Assembly: GCF_000499845.2 (NCBI RefSeq)
Contig: NC_023751.2
Coordinates: 31,219,475-31,283,474, forward strand
Source: Phaseolus vulgaris
Lineage: Eukaryota > Streptophyta > Magnoliopsida > Fabales > Fabaceae
DNA length: 64,000 nt
Reading direction: 5' to 3'
Each line of letters opens with the position of its first letter. The stretch's first letter is position 1. The notes under the pieces are model-generated. The model was not told the DNA's origin. It searched no databases and saw nothing but the letters and a program-made list of their open reading frames with translations. The translations under genes and the position numbers were made by a program. Below, piece by piece: positions 11,301-24,552 of the stretch.

Positions 11301-14300
11301 TTGATTAGTGGTGCTATGAATTTTCCTAAATATTTGTGTGTGAACAATCATAAAACATTGAGTTGCAGTGAATCTTTTTAATTTTTTGTGAAATAGAGCT
11401 GTTGTGAAACACCATTGTGTTGTTTTGTTAGTTCGATCATTGATTCAATGTTGGACATGAAGTACATACTCGGCTTGCAATATGGTCTCTTACTGCTTTA
11501 TCATTTGGTTCTTGTAGCTTCCTTTCCTTTGCGGCCTTTCTTTCCTTGAGAGAAGAGCATCCGAAACTGCACATCTAGTTGCTGGAAGATCTGGGAAACA
11601 TCTCTTCCTCATGGACAATGATGATGGAAAACGTCCTCTGCTACTGCGAATGGTTAATGACTCTGATGATTTAAAGTTTATGTTAGTATTAAAGTATCAA
11701 TTAAACTCATCAAAATGCTAATATTCGTTTTTGTATTAGTTACAATCTAATTGTTTGTGATGATATAGGTCAGCTTTACGTGCATTTAAGCGTCGAGTGG
11801 CGTATGCAAATGCAAATTTTGATCGTATCCTCTTTAAAATTTAGGTTTTAAATAATAATTCATCTTTGACAATATATGATTATGCCTGATGGATCTGTAG
11901 TCAACCACTTATGTCAAAGTTAGTGGCAGCAGTTTGCATGTGCTATTATAAAGAACTTGTAGACAGCTAGCTTCGTTATCATCTTGGCTGCAAAATTAGT
12001 AATTTACCTGAAACAGTATTGGCACAATGTTGCAGACAGTTGTTTAGCATAAAGAAATGCTTTTCTTCTTCTGATATTTCTTGACCTGTCTTTAAGATAT
12101 GGTAGGATGGCGCACCTCATCAATTCGCCGTCAACATGAACTTCCAAAGGTATAGCCAAACCATTTGATAATAGGTTACTTTAATTCTTTAATTGATCTC
12201 AGGGACTAAATCTTGCTCCTTGTGTTGTGCTAGTCCAATCTTCTTGTCATTGATGAGAGATACCCACACATTGTTTATGTTGAAGGAGAGACTGCTCATG
12301 ACATTCACAATAAAGCATCTAATATTGGAGGCCAAATAATTGACTTAGAAGGTTATTCCCTTATTTTAAAAAGGCTTTATCAATTTGGTAATATAACATT
12401 GACGCTGATTCATGTTGTCTTTCTGTATTGCTCCTGCTGAACGATTTAGTATCATATCATTTGGAAGATGATGACTTTTATCTTAGATTTGATGTTTAGG
12501 ATTGTATGTGTTCTTCTGATTGATATATAGTAATAGTGTTGACAAAAAACTTTGGAAGAACCACACCACAAAAGCTAGCCATTGTGGTTGGAAAGTTTTA
12601 CTCCTTTACAAACCCCACAGTTAAATCCCATTCGATGTGGTACCCTAGTCTTATACATTTCAATTGAATCTTAACATTCCACCCACATGTGCTATTGCCC
12701 TAGTGCCAACCCAAGTTGGGTGTGCATTAGCCCTTTCATTAATCCCGGACAAATACTGCAATGCTAGTGTATATCAGTGCTGCTCAGTTGCAGTTCAGAA
12801 ACATTGTGAAAAGGCTCTAATACCAGTTGATAATAATAACCTTGGGAAGATACATAATAAAGCTAGCCAATGAAGTTGAGAGCCTAAACCCCAAACCCCA
12901 CACTAGAATCCATGACTTATGTCCGGTACTTGAAATTGGTTCCTAAAAGGTGCCTATCGTGAATCAATGGAGAGATGGATTGCCTGAAAAGGAACAGTGG
13001 AAAATTGGGAGCGGAATCCCTAATTTCCTCTTGGAGAACGAGGTGTAACTTCAAGGAGGTGGATACTAATAGGACCGTAGACGCTTTAAAATTAGTTACA
13101 AAGTAGTTAAAGTTGTTTAGGTTGTTATAGTAGCAAGGGCAAGAGCCTAACTTATATAGTTAGAGAGAGGACAAGGATTATTGTCTTTAATTGTTGCTTT
13201 AAGGAATTGAGAAGTTGCTCATTGTGGAAAGAGGAAACCCCTTGGAAGAAGAATTAACTCCCTGTTCTGTTCAGATTTGATTTGATTTCCTTCATCAATA
13301 AATTAATAGATTCATTATTTTTCTTTCTACATCTCATACTACTGTTCAAATCTTCTCAGTGGGTTTGTAGCAGAAAAAAGGGGAAGGGAGAACCATAGCG
13401 CTTACGAACACCCTGGAGTTTATAATGTCATACCTTTTTTTTTCTGTTTCAGGATTTCATTTGTAAATTCATCTCTGATTTTGTACCCATATTTTTCAAG
13501 ATGCAGATGGTGGAATTCTAGAAATAAAATTTTCATTCTTTTCCTAATTTCTGCTTCTGTTGTATTAAAATATCATTATTTTTCATTATGGTCACATTTT
13601 TTCTATTAACTTTACACACCTTGGTCAAACATATGCCTAGCATTCACTTTATTTAATATTTTCATTCTACATTTGTCTCAGTGGATACACTCGTCTTAGT
13701 TGCACCAAATATACCATAGTATACTGTTGGGCTGCCAACCCACATGAGTATGAGGCCCAAACGTGTGACTATAAAGCCTCACGGGTTTAAGGAATATTAT
13801 AGACTGTAGGACACCTGTGACCAAATTATGTTCATGCTTTCCTGGAAGGGACTTGTCTGAGCCAATTTTCCTTAGGTTACTCTATTTAAGATGTATCTAT
13901 ATGAGAAAGGCAATGAATGAAAAACGAGTTTCGTAAATTTATCTTTTATTTTCAATCTGTCTTCTATTTTGCAACCCTGGACCTAGCTTCCTATTTCTCC
14001 CATACATTTTGGTGCTTTTATTGCCACCACCATGTATCCAATAGCACAGCTAAGGATATGGAGGAAGCGTTGCAAGCTATCACCGTAGGCCCGCTCAGTT
14101 GCAAACCCATATCAACAATCAAACAACAACTAAATGATAGTCAACACTCCCATATTCAACAACGCCATCAGTCCTTCTAGTCTTTTCTCACGGACTTCAA
14201 CGACCATATCCACCTCATTTTCCCATTATCATGATTACCACACCTCTTTCCATCTCATTGTCTTCAACCATTTGCCTAACCTCACATGTCACACTTCAAA

Positions 14301-17300
14301 ACCAACGCCTAGCACCACCACCATCCCATCCACCACCGGGAACGTATCACTCTTACCAAGGCCTACACCACAACTTCCCTTTTACCCCTTTTCAGCCATA
14401 CACATGTTTCACTCGTCGTTTTCCTCTTCACCACCGCTACTTCGACCACCAAAATTCTTGGCTATATTTTCGGTGTAATCGTCATTACCCTTATTGATAC
14501 TAGAAGCTCCCACAACATCCTTCAACCACGTATTGCTACCCATCTCAACCTTTCCACCATACCCACTAAATCCTTCTCCTTGATGGTTGGTAAATGGTGC
14601 CCACATAATGTTCTGGGTTTGCCCCAAAGGGCACCTCCAAACTACAACAAACCTCACCATCCTTGTTTCCTACTACCTATTGAAGGTGAAGGTGTTGACA
14701 TTGTATTGGGATTGGAGTGTTTGTCCACTTTGAACAACATATTTGCCAACTTTGCCAAACCTAGCTCTTTTTTTTTTTCTCATAACAACACCCTCTTCAC
14801 GATTCTTGGCCAACATACACCCAATCCCACCCCTTCCACAAACTACTAAATGACATTTACTACACTCTAACTTAGTTGCATACCTCTACTACCTCACCTT
14901 CCAACCCATATTCTTTTTATTCCTCATCCACACAGTTCCCACTACTCTTAAGTCAAAGACCTCGAAATGCAAACCATTCTCCATTCGTACCCCACCCTTT
15001 TCCAACAACCCATGACCTACCACCTTGTTGCCCTTGCAATCACCATATCCCTTTAACCCTACTTGACTTTGGATGCGATGAAAAATAAGTGGGTTCTTGG
15101 CTCTTGATGTATACTTTATATATTTCGAAAAAAAAGGAAGAGTATACATTACAAGGAAAAATATATCCTATAACACTCAACTCTAGACTAGGTACACACA
15201 CCCAAAAAACAACTCTATGAAAGTTGCATAATACAATAATAGTCTTAATTTTAATACTCTCCCTCAAGTTGGAGCATAAAAATTGTATGCGCCAAGCTTG
15301 GAACATGTAAAATGAATTCTAGGCCCTATCAAGGACTTAGTGAAAAAGTTTGCAAGTTGGTTGTTAAAGTTGATAAATCTTGGTTGTTAGGATTGGTAAA
15401 TCCAATACAACGTTCCTTGGACATTGGCTTGTTTGTTCCTGATAAAATGACAATCAATCTCTATGTATTTGGTCCTTTCATGAAACACAGGGTTGAAAGC
15501 TATATGAAGGTTTCCTTGATTCTTGCAATTCAATTTCGTTTGTTCAACTTCACAAAATTTCAACTCTTGAAGGAGTTGTTTATTCCACACAAGTTCACAA
15601 GACATAGTCCTTGTCTTGGAGTCTTTTTGATTTCCAATGATCAATGTGAGGATTCTGCATGAATTGACAATGACTCCAATTGCATAAGAAATATCAGGTT
15701 ATTATATTGCCATGAATGAGTTTTTCCATCAACCACTTGTACCTTTCTAGATTTGAAAAAGTTTCACCTTGGTCCACCATCAACTTTTGATTGCATCCAT
15801 AGGCCTACAAGCTTGCAATTTTCCAACCTTGTCTCGTCTAGAATGACAAAAGTACATTTTTTGTGTGAAATAACAACACCTTCCTGTGATTGAGTCGCTT
15901 CCATACCCAAAAAATATTTCAGATAACCAAGATCTTTAGTTTGAAAAATGATTGAATAAGTGCTCCTTTAGTTGAAAAGATCCTAGTAACATCATTCCCT
16001 ATGATAACTATATCATCAACATAGACCATTAGATAAACACTTCCTAGGAGAAATATGACAATAGAAAACTCAATGATTTGCCTCAAATTGTTTTAATCCA
16101 AAACCTTGATTGAGTTTACCAAAATCAAACTCGGGGTGACTACTTCAAACCATAAAGAGAGCGATGTAATTTACACACTAAACCAGACTCTCCTTGAGTA
16201 AAAATTCCAAGAGGTTGCTCCATTTAAATTTCCTCCTCAAGATCACCATGAAGGAAAACATTTTTATGTCAAGCTTGTGAAGTGGTCAATGGAGAATAAC
16301 AACCACTGCAAGAAAAAGCCTAGTTGTGTTGGTCTTGGTCACAAGAGAAAAAATATCATAATAGTTAAGTCCATAAATTTGTGTATATCCTTTGACCACC
16401 AACCGGTCATTAAGGAAATCCACTTCACCACAAGGCTCAATTTTAACAACATAGACCCATCATCATCTAATTGTCTTCTTTCCATAAGGAAGAGGAAACA
16501 AACTCTCATGTGCCATTGCTTGCAAGAGCTTTTCATCAATCATGACTTGTCACCATCTAGGATGATCAAGTGCCTCATGAGCAGTTTAGGAACACTGATG
16601 GCAAATGTAGAAAAAACAAAAGAAGAATAAGGTGGAGACAAACAATGATAATTCATAAAATTATAAATAGTATATGGTTACGAGTACACTGGATACCTTT
16701 CCGAAGAGCAATAGGCCAATTTGAAGTGGAGTTCTCTATGTCTTACGTTTGTATGTAAGGAGAGGTGGTGGAGCAATGTAAAACTGGTTTTCATTTCTGT
16801 TGGAGTTAAAAGAAGCCGAAATCATTAGAGGACAAAAAGTTAGAACAAGGAGAACTTGTTGAATGGACAAGAGTTTCCATGGAGGACGAGAAAAAGGGTG
16901 TGCCTTAAAAAACGTGACATCAACTAACATATAGTAGTTTTTGGTAGTTGGAGAATAGCATTTGTATCATTTTTTAAGGCGAGAACATCTCATAAAAACA
17001 CATTTAATAGCCTTTGTAGAGAAGTTTTCTAAATCTAGAGACAATTATGAACAAAACAAGTACAACCAAATACTTTGGGAGAGACATGAAATAAGGGATC
17101 ATTTTGGAAAAATAACGGATCGAGGAATTTGATTTTCATGAAAGGAAGACATTATATTTATTAAAAAGCAAGCAACGAGAAATGAATTACCCCAATGATG
17201 TACAACAACATTTGTATTCAACATTAGAGAGCGTACAATTCAACATTTGTAGTGTGAGGACAGGTTGACTAATGTAAAATACTTTGTGAGGATAAGAAGG

Positions 17301-20300
17301 AGAAAGTTAAGTAGAAAAATATTTTTTAGCATTGCACTCTAAAAGACTTTAATTTTTTCCAAACTGGTTTTTAATCTTATTGAAGAAGGACATGAATATG
17401 GACATAAGTTCATATATGTCTTTCATTAAATAAACCCAAGTACAATGAAAAGTTCATCAACAAAGCTTAAAAAGTATTTAAGGCCAAAACATGTGACACA
17501 ATTGAGTCCCCAAATATCTGAATGAATGGTGGAGAAAATTAAGTTACATCTTTTTTCTGTTTGATTTGGAATTGATGACCTAGCATGCTTTCCTAGTACA
17601 TGATTCACATTCTAACCCTTGAAGTTGCTCAATCCTAAGAGCTATCATCTTCAACTTCGCTAGACACGATCATGCAAATGCTTTGGGGTTGAGGTAGCAA
17701 AATAAGACATAGGTAGGCTCGTTTTCAAATAGTAAAGTCCTTGTGATTCATGCCCTTTACCAATCAGACGATTCATACCAAGTTCCTGTATGACAAAGGA
17801 ATCAAAATTTAAAGAATGAGTTAATTGGCTTAGAGACACAATATAGGGACAATGTGGAATGTACAAGATACAATCTAGATTTAAAGGAGATAAAGGGACT
17901 TGACTAATTCCTTGAGATGCAACTTTGGATCCATTAGCTACAATAACAAGGTGGGGAATTGTTGGAGAAGAGAAAAAAATATATTGAAGAGCTATTTCCA
18001 GAAATATGATTTGAGGCACCTAAGTTAAGTATACATGGACCTAGACCTTGTACATATTGAGAAATACAAGTATCAAATTGATGGTGAAATACTTGGTACT
18101 AAAGAAGATTGACCTTGATGGTGAAACTCTTCAAATTAAGTGTCAAATACTCTTGGTACTCCTCATTAGAAAGTTTGGACTCTCCTTTTCCACATTAGAT
18201 TAATGGGCTGTCTTGTCTGAAGAACCATGCAAGGAATAGAAACTCTTTAAAGTACGGCCCATTCTTGTGCAATATGTGCATTGAGGACGTCCACTCCGAC
18301 CACCATGTCCTCCTACTCAGTTGGTATGATCTCTCTTTCCTCGCAATGCTACCATTGTTGATGTTTTGACAACTCAACTTTTAACAAGGTAGGCACCCAA
18401 AGAAGTCTATTGACTACGCTGTCCATTGAAGGTATGTGATCCCTGGCTAAAATTTGGTCACATACATGATCAAAATCGGAGTGTAGACTTCTTAGAATTA
18501 AGATCATGTATAACATCAAGTTTTTTGTTGATATCCTCCAATGAATAAATCACAAGAAATCTCTTTAATTCTTCTATTGCAACCCAAGCCTATGTTACAT
18601 GTGAGATCGTATCATGATTGGTTTGTGTGAGGGAGACCACTCTTTGAGTTGCATCAAAGAGATGTTGAATGTCATTAGCAAAATATCCTGAACCTTATTC
18701 TAAAAAGAAGAGCATGTCTAAGGATCTGAGTATTTGTAAGACATCATGTTCAATTGATTGCCATAAAACAACACATTACAGGAAGTCCAGATTTTTCCAT
18801 TGAGGTTTATCTTCATTTAGAACAACATTGACTTCTTTTTCCAAATGGTCTTGGTATCCTTGACTAAGGAACCATAACTCCACAAACGTGGATCAAGATA
18901 AGTAGTTTTTCCAATTGAGTTTTGTCATGTAGTAGGAGTAACAAAAAAATAAGCATAAATATAGGTCATTCTAGAGACAAAAGCGACAAACAAATTTGAG
19001 GAGAAAGGGAAAAACCCTATGTTGTGAGAGGAGAACCTTGACCAGCTATTTAAGTGTAATGAACGAAGAGGACAAGGGTAGAAACACGCCTTGAAGAGCC
19101 TAACGAGACGAACGATGACGGTCTAATGTGATTGCAATACCAGGAAGGTGACACATGGGACACACGTGGCGCATTGTGCAGCTTTTGGTCATGCGACCTC
19201 CAAGGTTGGGTTGAGCTCCTCGAGGCTCACCAAATACTATCATCGCTAGACGAAATGATGGCATATGGCATCCAGAGATAGAGAACAGAGGTGGTCCGGC
19301 AACAAAGCTCTTGATATCAACTTGGATCTTGATTTGATGAAAAATCATTGAGTTCTTGGCTAAGCTAATGTATGTTTATATATATGGAAAAAGGAAAAGT
19401 ACATTACAAGGAAAAATATATTCTATAACACTTAATCCCTAGACTAGGTACATAAGCCCAAAAAACAACTTTGCGAAAGTTGTACAATACAATAATAGTC
19501 ATAACTTGAACAATCCTCAAACCTGTCTAGTCTTTGTGAAGCCTTGTTACCCTCACTCCCAAAAAGAGGCGATTGTGGGTTTCATCCTTGAAATGATAGA
19601 AGATAATCCCGTAATTATAGGGCATTAAACATAGTGATCATTAAGCATAAATTCCCTATACCCACAATTGACAAATTGTTAGTTGAATTAGGCGCAACAA
19701 AGGTCTTTACCAAAATAAATCTCAAATTAGGTCACCACCAAATCCATCTCAACCATACGGACTCACAAAATGGCTTTTACAACTTGTGATGGACACTATG
19801 AATTCCTAGCCATGCCTCTTATGCTTTAGTAATGTTCCATCAACATTTCAATTTGCATAGAATGATCTGTTGAGACCATTTCTAGTTGGTTTGTCCGTAT
19901 TTGTTTGATGACATTCTTATTTAATATCCTTCTCGATTTGCTCATTTATCCCACTCATGCTTGAATTTAGATTTACTTGTTACTAACAAGTTAAATGTTA
20001 AATTATCTAATTGTATATTTGGTATTATGAAGTCTCCTACTTGTTCCACATCATATTCGATAGGGGTGTCTCCCCAAACCTGGAGAAAGTGCACTAGTAT
20101 CATGTGGATTTTTCTCATAAAAGAAAAATCTGAAGTTTTTCCTTTATGTGTAAATTCTTTCATATGATACACACAATTTGGGAAATCAATTAAATGTTTG
20201 TGTTGTAATAATGGGAGGAAATTTGAATGAGATATTCTCTCTTCAAATACCTTAGTATTATTTTTTTCAAGTCTTGTTTAGTTCCTGTTATCTTTAATCC

Positions 20301-21334
20301 TTAGGCTACAGTGTAATTCCTATTGTTCTGACTTTTTTATATTTTCCTTATATAGAGGAGATGATAAGGGGGCTCAGTCAGGTATCTTGGGAGCGTGTGG
20401 ATGTTAGCTTTCAGAAAAGTAAACAGCGCTACATTGCTCACAGTACAATTCAGGTAAGACTGATGGTAACTGTTATATCCAAAAATACAGGGTTACTAAA
20501 ACTTATTGAAATTATAATGTCTTGAGCATATTTCAATTTTTTTCCCCTATTTTAAACAATAAACAGAGCACATACAATAGAGTATGAAAAACTTGATTGT
20601 CTAAAACTAAAGCTGAAAACTAGTAACACATCCTCTACTATGAATTGATACTTATTGAAACTTAAATCATGTAGGTCTCAATCCCTATTTAATGAGTCTC
20701 ACATGTGATTTATGAGTAATAAATTTCAGCAAGTAGTTAACAGCGTCTTCTCGATTCCAAATATAAATCATGAGGGCATATGGACTGGGAAAGCAAAATG
20801 ATCTGGTCTCTGGACTAAACCTGATGATCTTAAATAATTATAGTTTGGTTGGAATTCTTGTTTGGTAAAACCTATGAAATATCAAAATAGCACTCTGGTT
20901 TTTATGATATCACTGCTGTCCTTGGTTTATGATTCTCAGTTTCTGGACTGTTGCTTGTGCCACATGTCAGAGGCACGGGGAACTATTATGGTTACGAAAG
21001 TATTAACCATGGCATTAATACATCTGATCATAAAGACTCCAGTTTTATGAGTCTGCATGGTTGTGTATATAATTTTTTTTATACATGTTAATCACTTTTG
21101 GCTTTACATATTAGTTTTCCTGTAACAGATTTTAATATCTCCTCTCACAATTGTTGAGAACAGTTCTTTAAACCTACAAGTCATTATGTATGACGATACC
21201 TCGAGCTTGATGTTCCTTGTTTCTTTTTCTAATTTTTTCTAGTGTTTTTGCCTTGGTCCCAGGTGAAAACATATTGGTTGAATTCTGATGGTGCTGATGT
21301 GGTTTACCATATGATAGATAACTTCCTTCTTTAG
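8353..21334 (+). CDS. Putative serine esterase/lipase, DUF676 alpha/beta-hydrolase (ROG1-like)
   Basis: Ten exons: 8353-8657, 9583-9650, 10088-10158, 10304-10582, 11518-11681, 11769-11824, 12097-12149, 12234-12351, 20356-20453 and 21263-21334. All junctions are GT-AG, phases agree and the total is 427 aa plus stop. The family fold starts at VIMVNGIIGS (about 94-103, across the exon 1/2 junction), the oxyanion-side strand. The nucleophile elbow is AHSLGGL with Ser168 in exon 4; FATPHLGSRGNKQ follows; the catalytic His lies in DHMVGWRTSSIRR (His315, split between exons 6 and 7). The C-terminus ends VVYHMIDNFLL. It resembles Arabidopsis At4g25770 and At5g51180 (from memory), predicted serine esterases acting on glycerolipids; the substrate here is unknown. 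The start is the first ATG of exon 1; an ATG at 8488 (residue 46) is an alternative, and the first 45 residues, Pro/Arg/Ser-rich, could be a targeting peptide. Intron 8 (12352-20355) is swollen to 8 kb by nested retrotransposons without damage to the flanking splice sites. Confidence 0.93.
12537..13440. repeat. Retroelement-derived sequence in lipase intron 8 (LTR/TRIM-like)
   Basis: The block contains two stretches with AAAGCTAGCCA (about 12574 and 12862). It also has GGCTCTAATACCAGTT at about 12814, which on the minus strand reads like the TGGTATCAGAGC primer-binding site used by many plant LTR elements. The part at 13080-13330 looks like an LTR end, with an AATAAATTAATAG motif. No open reading frame remains. 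Family assignment is tentative. Confidence 0.4.
15061..15256 (-). repeat. 3' LTR of the intronic copia element
   Basis: Shares GATGAAAAAT, TTCTTGGCT, ACATTACAAGGAAAAATATA, CTAGACTAGGTACA and CAATACAATAATAGTC with 19320-19512. The right edge is set by the adjacent polypurine tract, read CTCTCCCTCAAG on the + strand. The left edge is approximate. Confidence 0.8.
19320..19512 (-). repeat. 5' LTR of the intronic copia element
   Basis: Partner of 15061-15256, adjacent to the primer-binding-site-like sequence on its left. The outer end is ...GAACA at 19512, followed by the probable target duplication ATCCT. Several differences from its partner indicate age. Confidence 0.8.
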
Positions 21335-22117
21335 CCTTTTTGGTGAGTAAATCAATGTTGTGAGCAATAGTTGTAATCTAATCATATATCCCCTCTATTA
21401 TGTCTTGCAACGTAATGGATGAAGATTTGTTGTACATTGTATTGTGGCATCGGAAGTAATAGCTTCGTTTGAGAGCACCTTCATGTAAATGAGGACTCTT
21501 ATTTAGTAATTTTTGTTTATATATTGATGTTATTGACAATGTGATATCAACACGATGCTTTATTTTATTCTCTCCATAGTCTATATTTTCTGTTTGATAT
21601 CTAAACCCATAACCGTGATTTGATTTTAAAAGCTCTTAACAGCAGGCTTGGAGTTGGTAACTTGAAAAAGCTGTTAGATTGCTCTGTCTCCTGGTTGCCT
21701 TTTAATTCTGGGATGATATTTTATCAGGGGTAAACATTTCAACTCATTAAAGTTGTACACATTAATGTACCACATGCAGATTGAGTAAACTTAACCCAAA
21801 CAGAAATAGTTCTAATATTTAATTTTAGTTTTATAATAACTTTTATATGTAATATGTTATTGATTTTAATATTCTTAATATATTTAATGAATAATTACAT
21901 TGTTAAGATTAGTTCTATTTTTTCTTATTAGTGAATGGTGTTGCACGAATAGCAAACAATGTAAATTTTATCAACTGTGGATTCATAATTTGTGATGTTT
22001 TTCACCACCAACATTTAGTATTGTAATTTAATTTTAAATGATTAGGAAACTGACAAAACCAAGTAAAGTAAAAGTGAAATAAAAAAATTATAGTAATTCA
22101 AAAATATCAACTTAAAC

Positions 22118-22120
<3 letters not shown>

Positions 22121-22154
<34 letters not shown>
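22121..22154 (+). repeat. (AT)17 microsatellite
   Basis: Uninterrupted AT dinucleotides in the lipase downstream region. Confidence 0.95.
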
Positions 22155-22157
<3 letters not shown>

Positions 22158-23897
22158 TATAAATTTTTACAAGAGGAGAGTTGAAAATACAATTTTTATT
22201 CTTTTTCAAATCTTACTCCTTTACCTATATCTATATTTGACCATTTTCAAAGTAAATTCATCATAGCTCACAATACAAACGAGATATGTAAGGGTAAGTT
22301 ATTGAAATACATTTTCAACATACAAATAGTATATAAAATAAGATATTTTAATCCACAAATATCAATTATTCATTTCCTTTAATTATAAACGTATAATAAT
22401 ATAAATCACACATGGATCTATATAGTTAAGGATGTTCAACAAGCAAAATATCAAGTGATGCTTTTCAGAAGATTGGTATTAAGTATGTTCTATCAAAGAC
22501 TGACATTTGATTCAATACACAACCTAAGAGAATCGATCAGGGTAAGTTTATAACAACTCAAATTGTGAATCTACATATGGTTATGGGTAAGAACTCTTTC
22601 CATAACTTTTCATCACCTGATAGTCTATGTGACTTAGATCATCGGTAAAACAAAAGAATCTATGTTACAACATAAGTGTTAATATTTAATACACAAATCA
22701 AACAATAGTTCACATATTATCCCATATGTGTGACCACAAATTCATACAATTCTTATCGGTCACAATAACCATTTTCAAATAACATACATGATTTAAACAA
22801 AAACACAAAATCAATTAAATATACAACTTAATATTCATTTCACAATTAAAATAAACATTCATATACAATTCAATCCATTGAAGAAACAAAAAGAAAAGAA
22901 AACAAAAAAAGAAATAATTTTTTTAGCTTGAACAAAAATCTGACAGAGAGGGTTGATTTTCAATGCTATTTTTGCTTGAGGGGAAACTTTTTTGCTTGAG
23001 TAAAAGTTTATTCATTTGAGTGAAAACAAGGCTCGAAAACAAGGTTAAACTGGCTATTCTTGCTTGAGTCAAAAATTCTTAAAATGAGCGAAAATATCAG
23101 TAAATCAAACATAGTAACATAATCAAATAATTTTTTCAAAGATATTTTCAAAAACATTCTAATAATACAACTTCTAAACATTTCAAAATGATTAATTGAA
23201 CCATTATTTGTTCAAACATCATCCTTCTCTCATCTCAATTCAATCTTAATCATTCAAACTCAATATACATTTCATTCATATCAAACTCATAAACTCATCA
23301 AAATCATAATCAAACCTTAGTTAATAAACTTTATACTTTAACATGCATAATCCAGTTACTAAATTAACTTCTCATCGAGAGCTTTCAATTCAAAACATTA
23401 TAAAACGATTGTCTATCAACCAAAATACAAATAACATTTAGTATCAAACATTCAAACTATTTTTAATTAAAACATCATCCACGCATAAAAATCAAAATCT
23501 TGTGACAAATTCACCTTCATATCAAGATCATCTATCCTAAAGTTCTATATAAAAAAAAAACATACATAGTTTCTCTTACTTCTAATACCTTATTGCAAGG
23601 AAAGTTCCAACTCAAGCAAGATAATCACTTAAAATCTAAAATACCTAGAGTGAGGTATCCAAACATTACCAAATTTCAATATGAATTTAACCAAATTGAG
23701 ATGATCACTTTTCTTAACAAACCCCACTAAGATTGATACAAAACCATAAGAAAATGAAGAGAATAGAGGATATTTAGAGTAAACATAAACTTATCCTATT
23801 TGAAAATATGATTTGGTAGAAATGATCATTGACCCTTTAGTTAATGCATGATGTGATCAAATTTTGAAATATATGAGGTATGAAGGAAAGAACCTAG

Positions 23898-23993
23898 AGA
23901 AAATACAAATAGAAAAAGAAAATGAGAGAGAGGGGAAGAGAGAAATGAAAGAAGAAAAAGAAAAGAAAAGAAAAGAGAGAGATAAAAGGGGGT
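23898..23993 (+). repeat. Purine-rich (GA/AAAAG) tract
   Basis: Almost pure A and G for about 95 bases, with AAAAG pentamers repeated near 23955-23975. Low-complexity DNA. Confidence 0.8.
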
Positions 23994-24394
23994 GTAGTAG
24001 ACGATCTATTGAAGAACTTAATTAGACGATTAAACAATTTAATGAAAAAGAACAGAAAATCATTTACTACAGACTGTTTAATATTTCATTTCGTAATTAT
24101 GTTGAGAATTTTTATTTAAATAATTTTTTATTATTTCCTTAACCTTTCTATATATATATATTGTTAAAGATGTACGTTATTGTGTGAGATTTTTTTATAA
24201 AACATTTTCATGTTAATAATTTTTTTATTTTCTTACTTATTTTTGTTGCAAACTCAATATTCTCAATGTTGTTGCATGAGTACCATACAATATATTTTTC
24301 TTGTGATGTTTTTCACCACCAACATTTAGTTTTGTAATTTAATTTTAGGTTTTCGTACTAATGTATTTTTTCTTAAATTATAATTTTGGATAAT

Positions 24395-24552
24395 TTTTTT
24401 TACAAAAATGGATAAGTCGTACTTTATGGATACAATTTCAAAGCGAAATCGTATTCGATGGATACGATTTCAGTGAAAATTGTACCCTATAAATACGACT
24501 TTCACTCTGAAATTATATCCATAAGATACGACTTACCCATTTTCGTAAAAAA
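24395..24552. repeat. Short foldback (hairpin) repeat with GTCGTAT/GGATACGATTTC words
   Basis: Imperfect inverted arms at 24395-24455 and 24494-24552: ACAAAAATGGATAAGTCGTA on the left matches the reverse complement of the right arm, ACGAAAATGGGTAAGTCGTA. The loop contains further GGATACGATTTC copies. No coding capacity. Confidence 0.75.

Larger units (their letters stand above)
15061..19512 (-). mobile_element. Degenerate Ty1/copia element inserted into the gypsy relic
   Basis: About 4.45 kb, antisense to the host gene. Two LTRs of about 195 bp flank remnants read on the minus strand: protease/pre-integrase around 17660-18019, integrase GKHARSS...FSTIHSDIWG at 17426-17608, and reverse transcriptase with the YVDD motif at 16012-16023. 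A primer-binding-site-like sequence adjoins the right LTR (19307-19320, minus strand close to TTGATATCAAGAGC), and a purine-rich tract adjoins the left LTR (15257-15275 on minus). The flanks ACCCT (15056-15060) and ATCCT (19513-19517) look like a 5-bp target duplication with one change. Many stops and frameshifts show it is old and inactive. Confidence 0.85.
13724..20170 (+). mobile_element. Degenerate Ty3/gypsy element in lipase intron 8, split by a copia insertion
   Basis: A probable 5' LTR starts TGTTGGGCTGCC at 13724 and ends near 13971. A worn gag region follows. A protease relic lies at about 14490-14760: DTRSS at the aspartate site, then LPIEG and VLGLECL. After the copia insertion (15061-19512) the same strand resumes with a reverse transcriptase relic at 19540-19935 (FPIPTIDKLL, KVFTKINL, then FDDIL at 19904-19918). 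Frameshifts and stops occur throughout, and no 3' LTR was seen, so the element is dead and 3'-truncated. Confidence 0.8.
21947..24351 (+). repeat. Pair of direct repeats bracketing 2.3 kb
   Basis: The stretch TGTGATGTTTTTCACCACCA plus its downstream TTGTAATTTAATTTTA occurs at about 21990-22040 and again at 24302-24350 with one mismatch. Weaker similarity extends upstream (GTTGCACGAATAGC against GTTGCATGAGTACC). It could be the ends of an unrecognised element or an old duplication. Confidence 0.6.

Noticed and set aside
12814..12830. A full antisense LTR element suggested by a primer-site-like word
   Set aside because: No matching LTR pair or coding remnant was found around it, so it is kept only as retroelement-derived sequence.
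14134..15088. Several overlapping Pro/Ser/Thr-rich frames of 70-114 codons
   Set aside because: They fall in the worn gag and protease region of the gypsy element and do not form an independent gene.
16277..16630. 117-codon plus-strand frame in lipase intron 8
   Set aside because: Antisense to the copia reverse transcriptase/integrase region of the inserted element.
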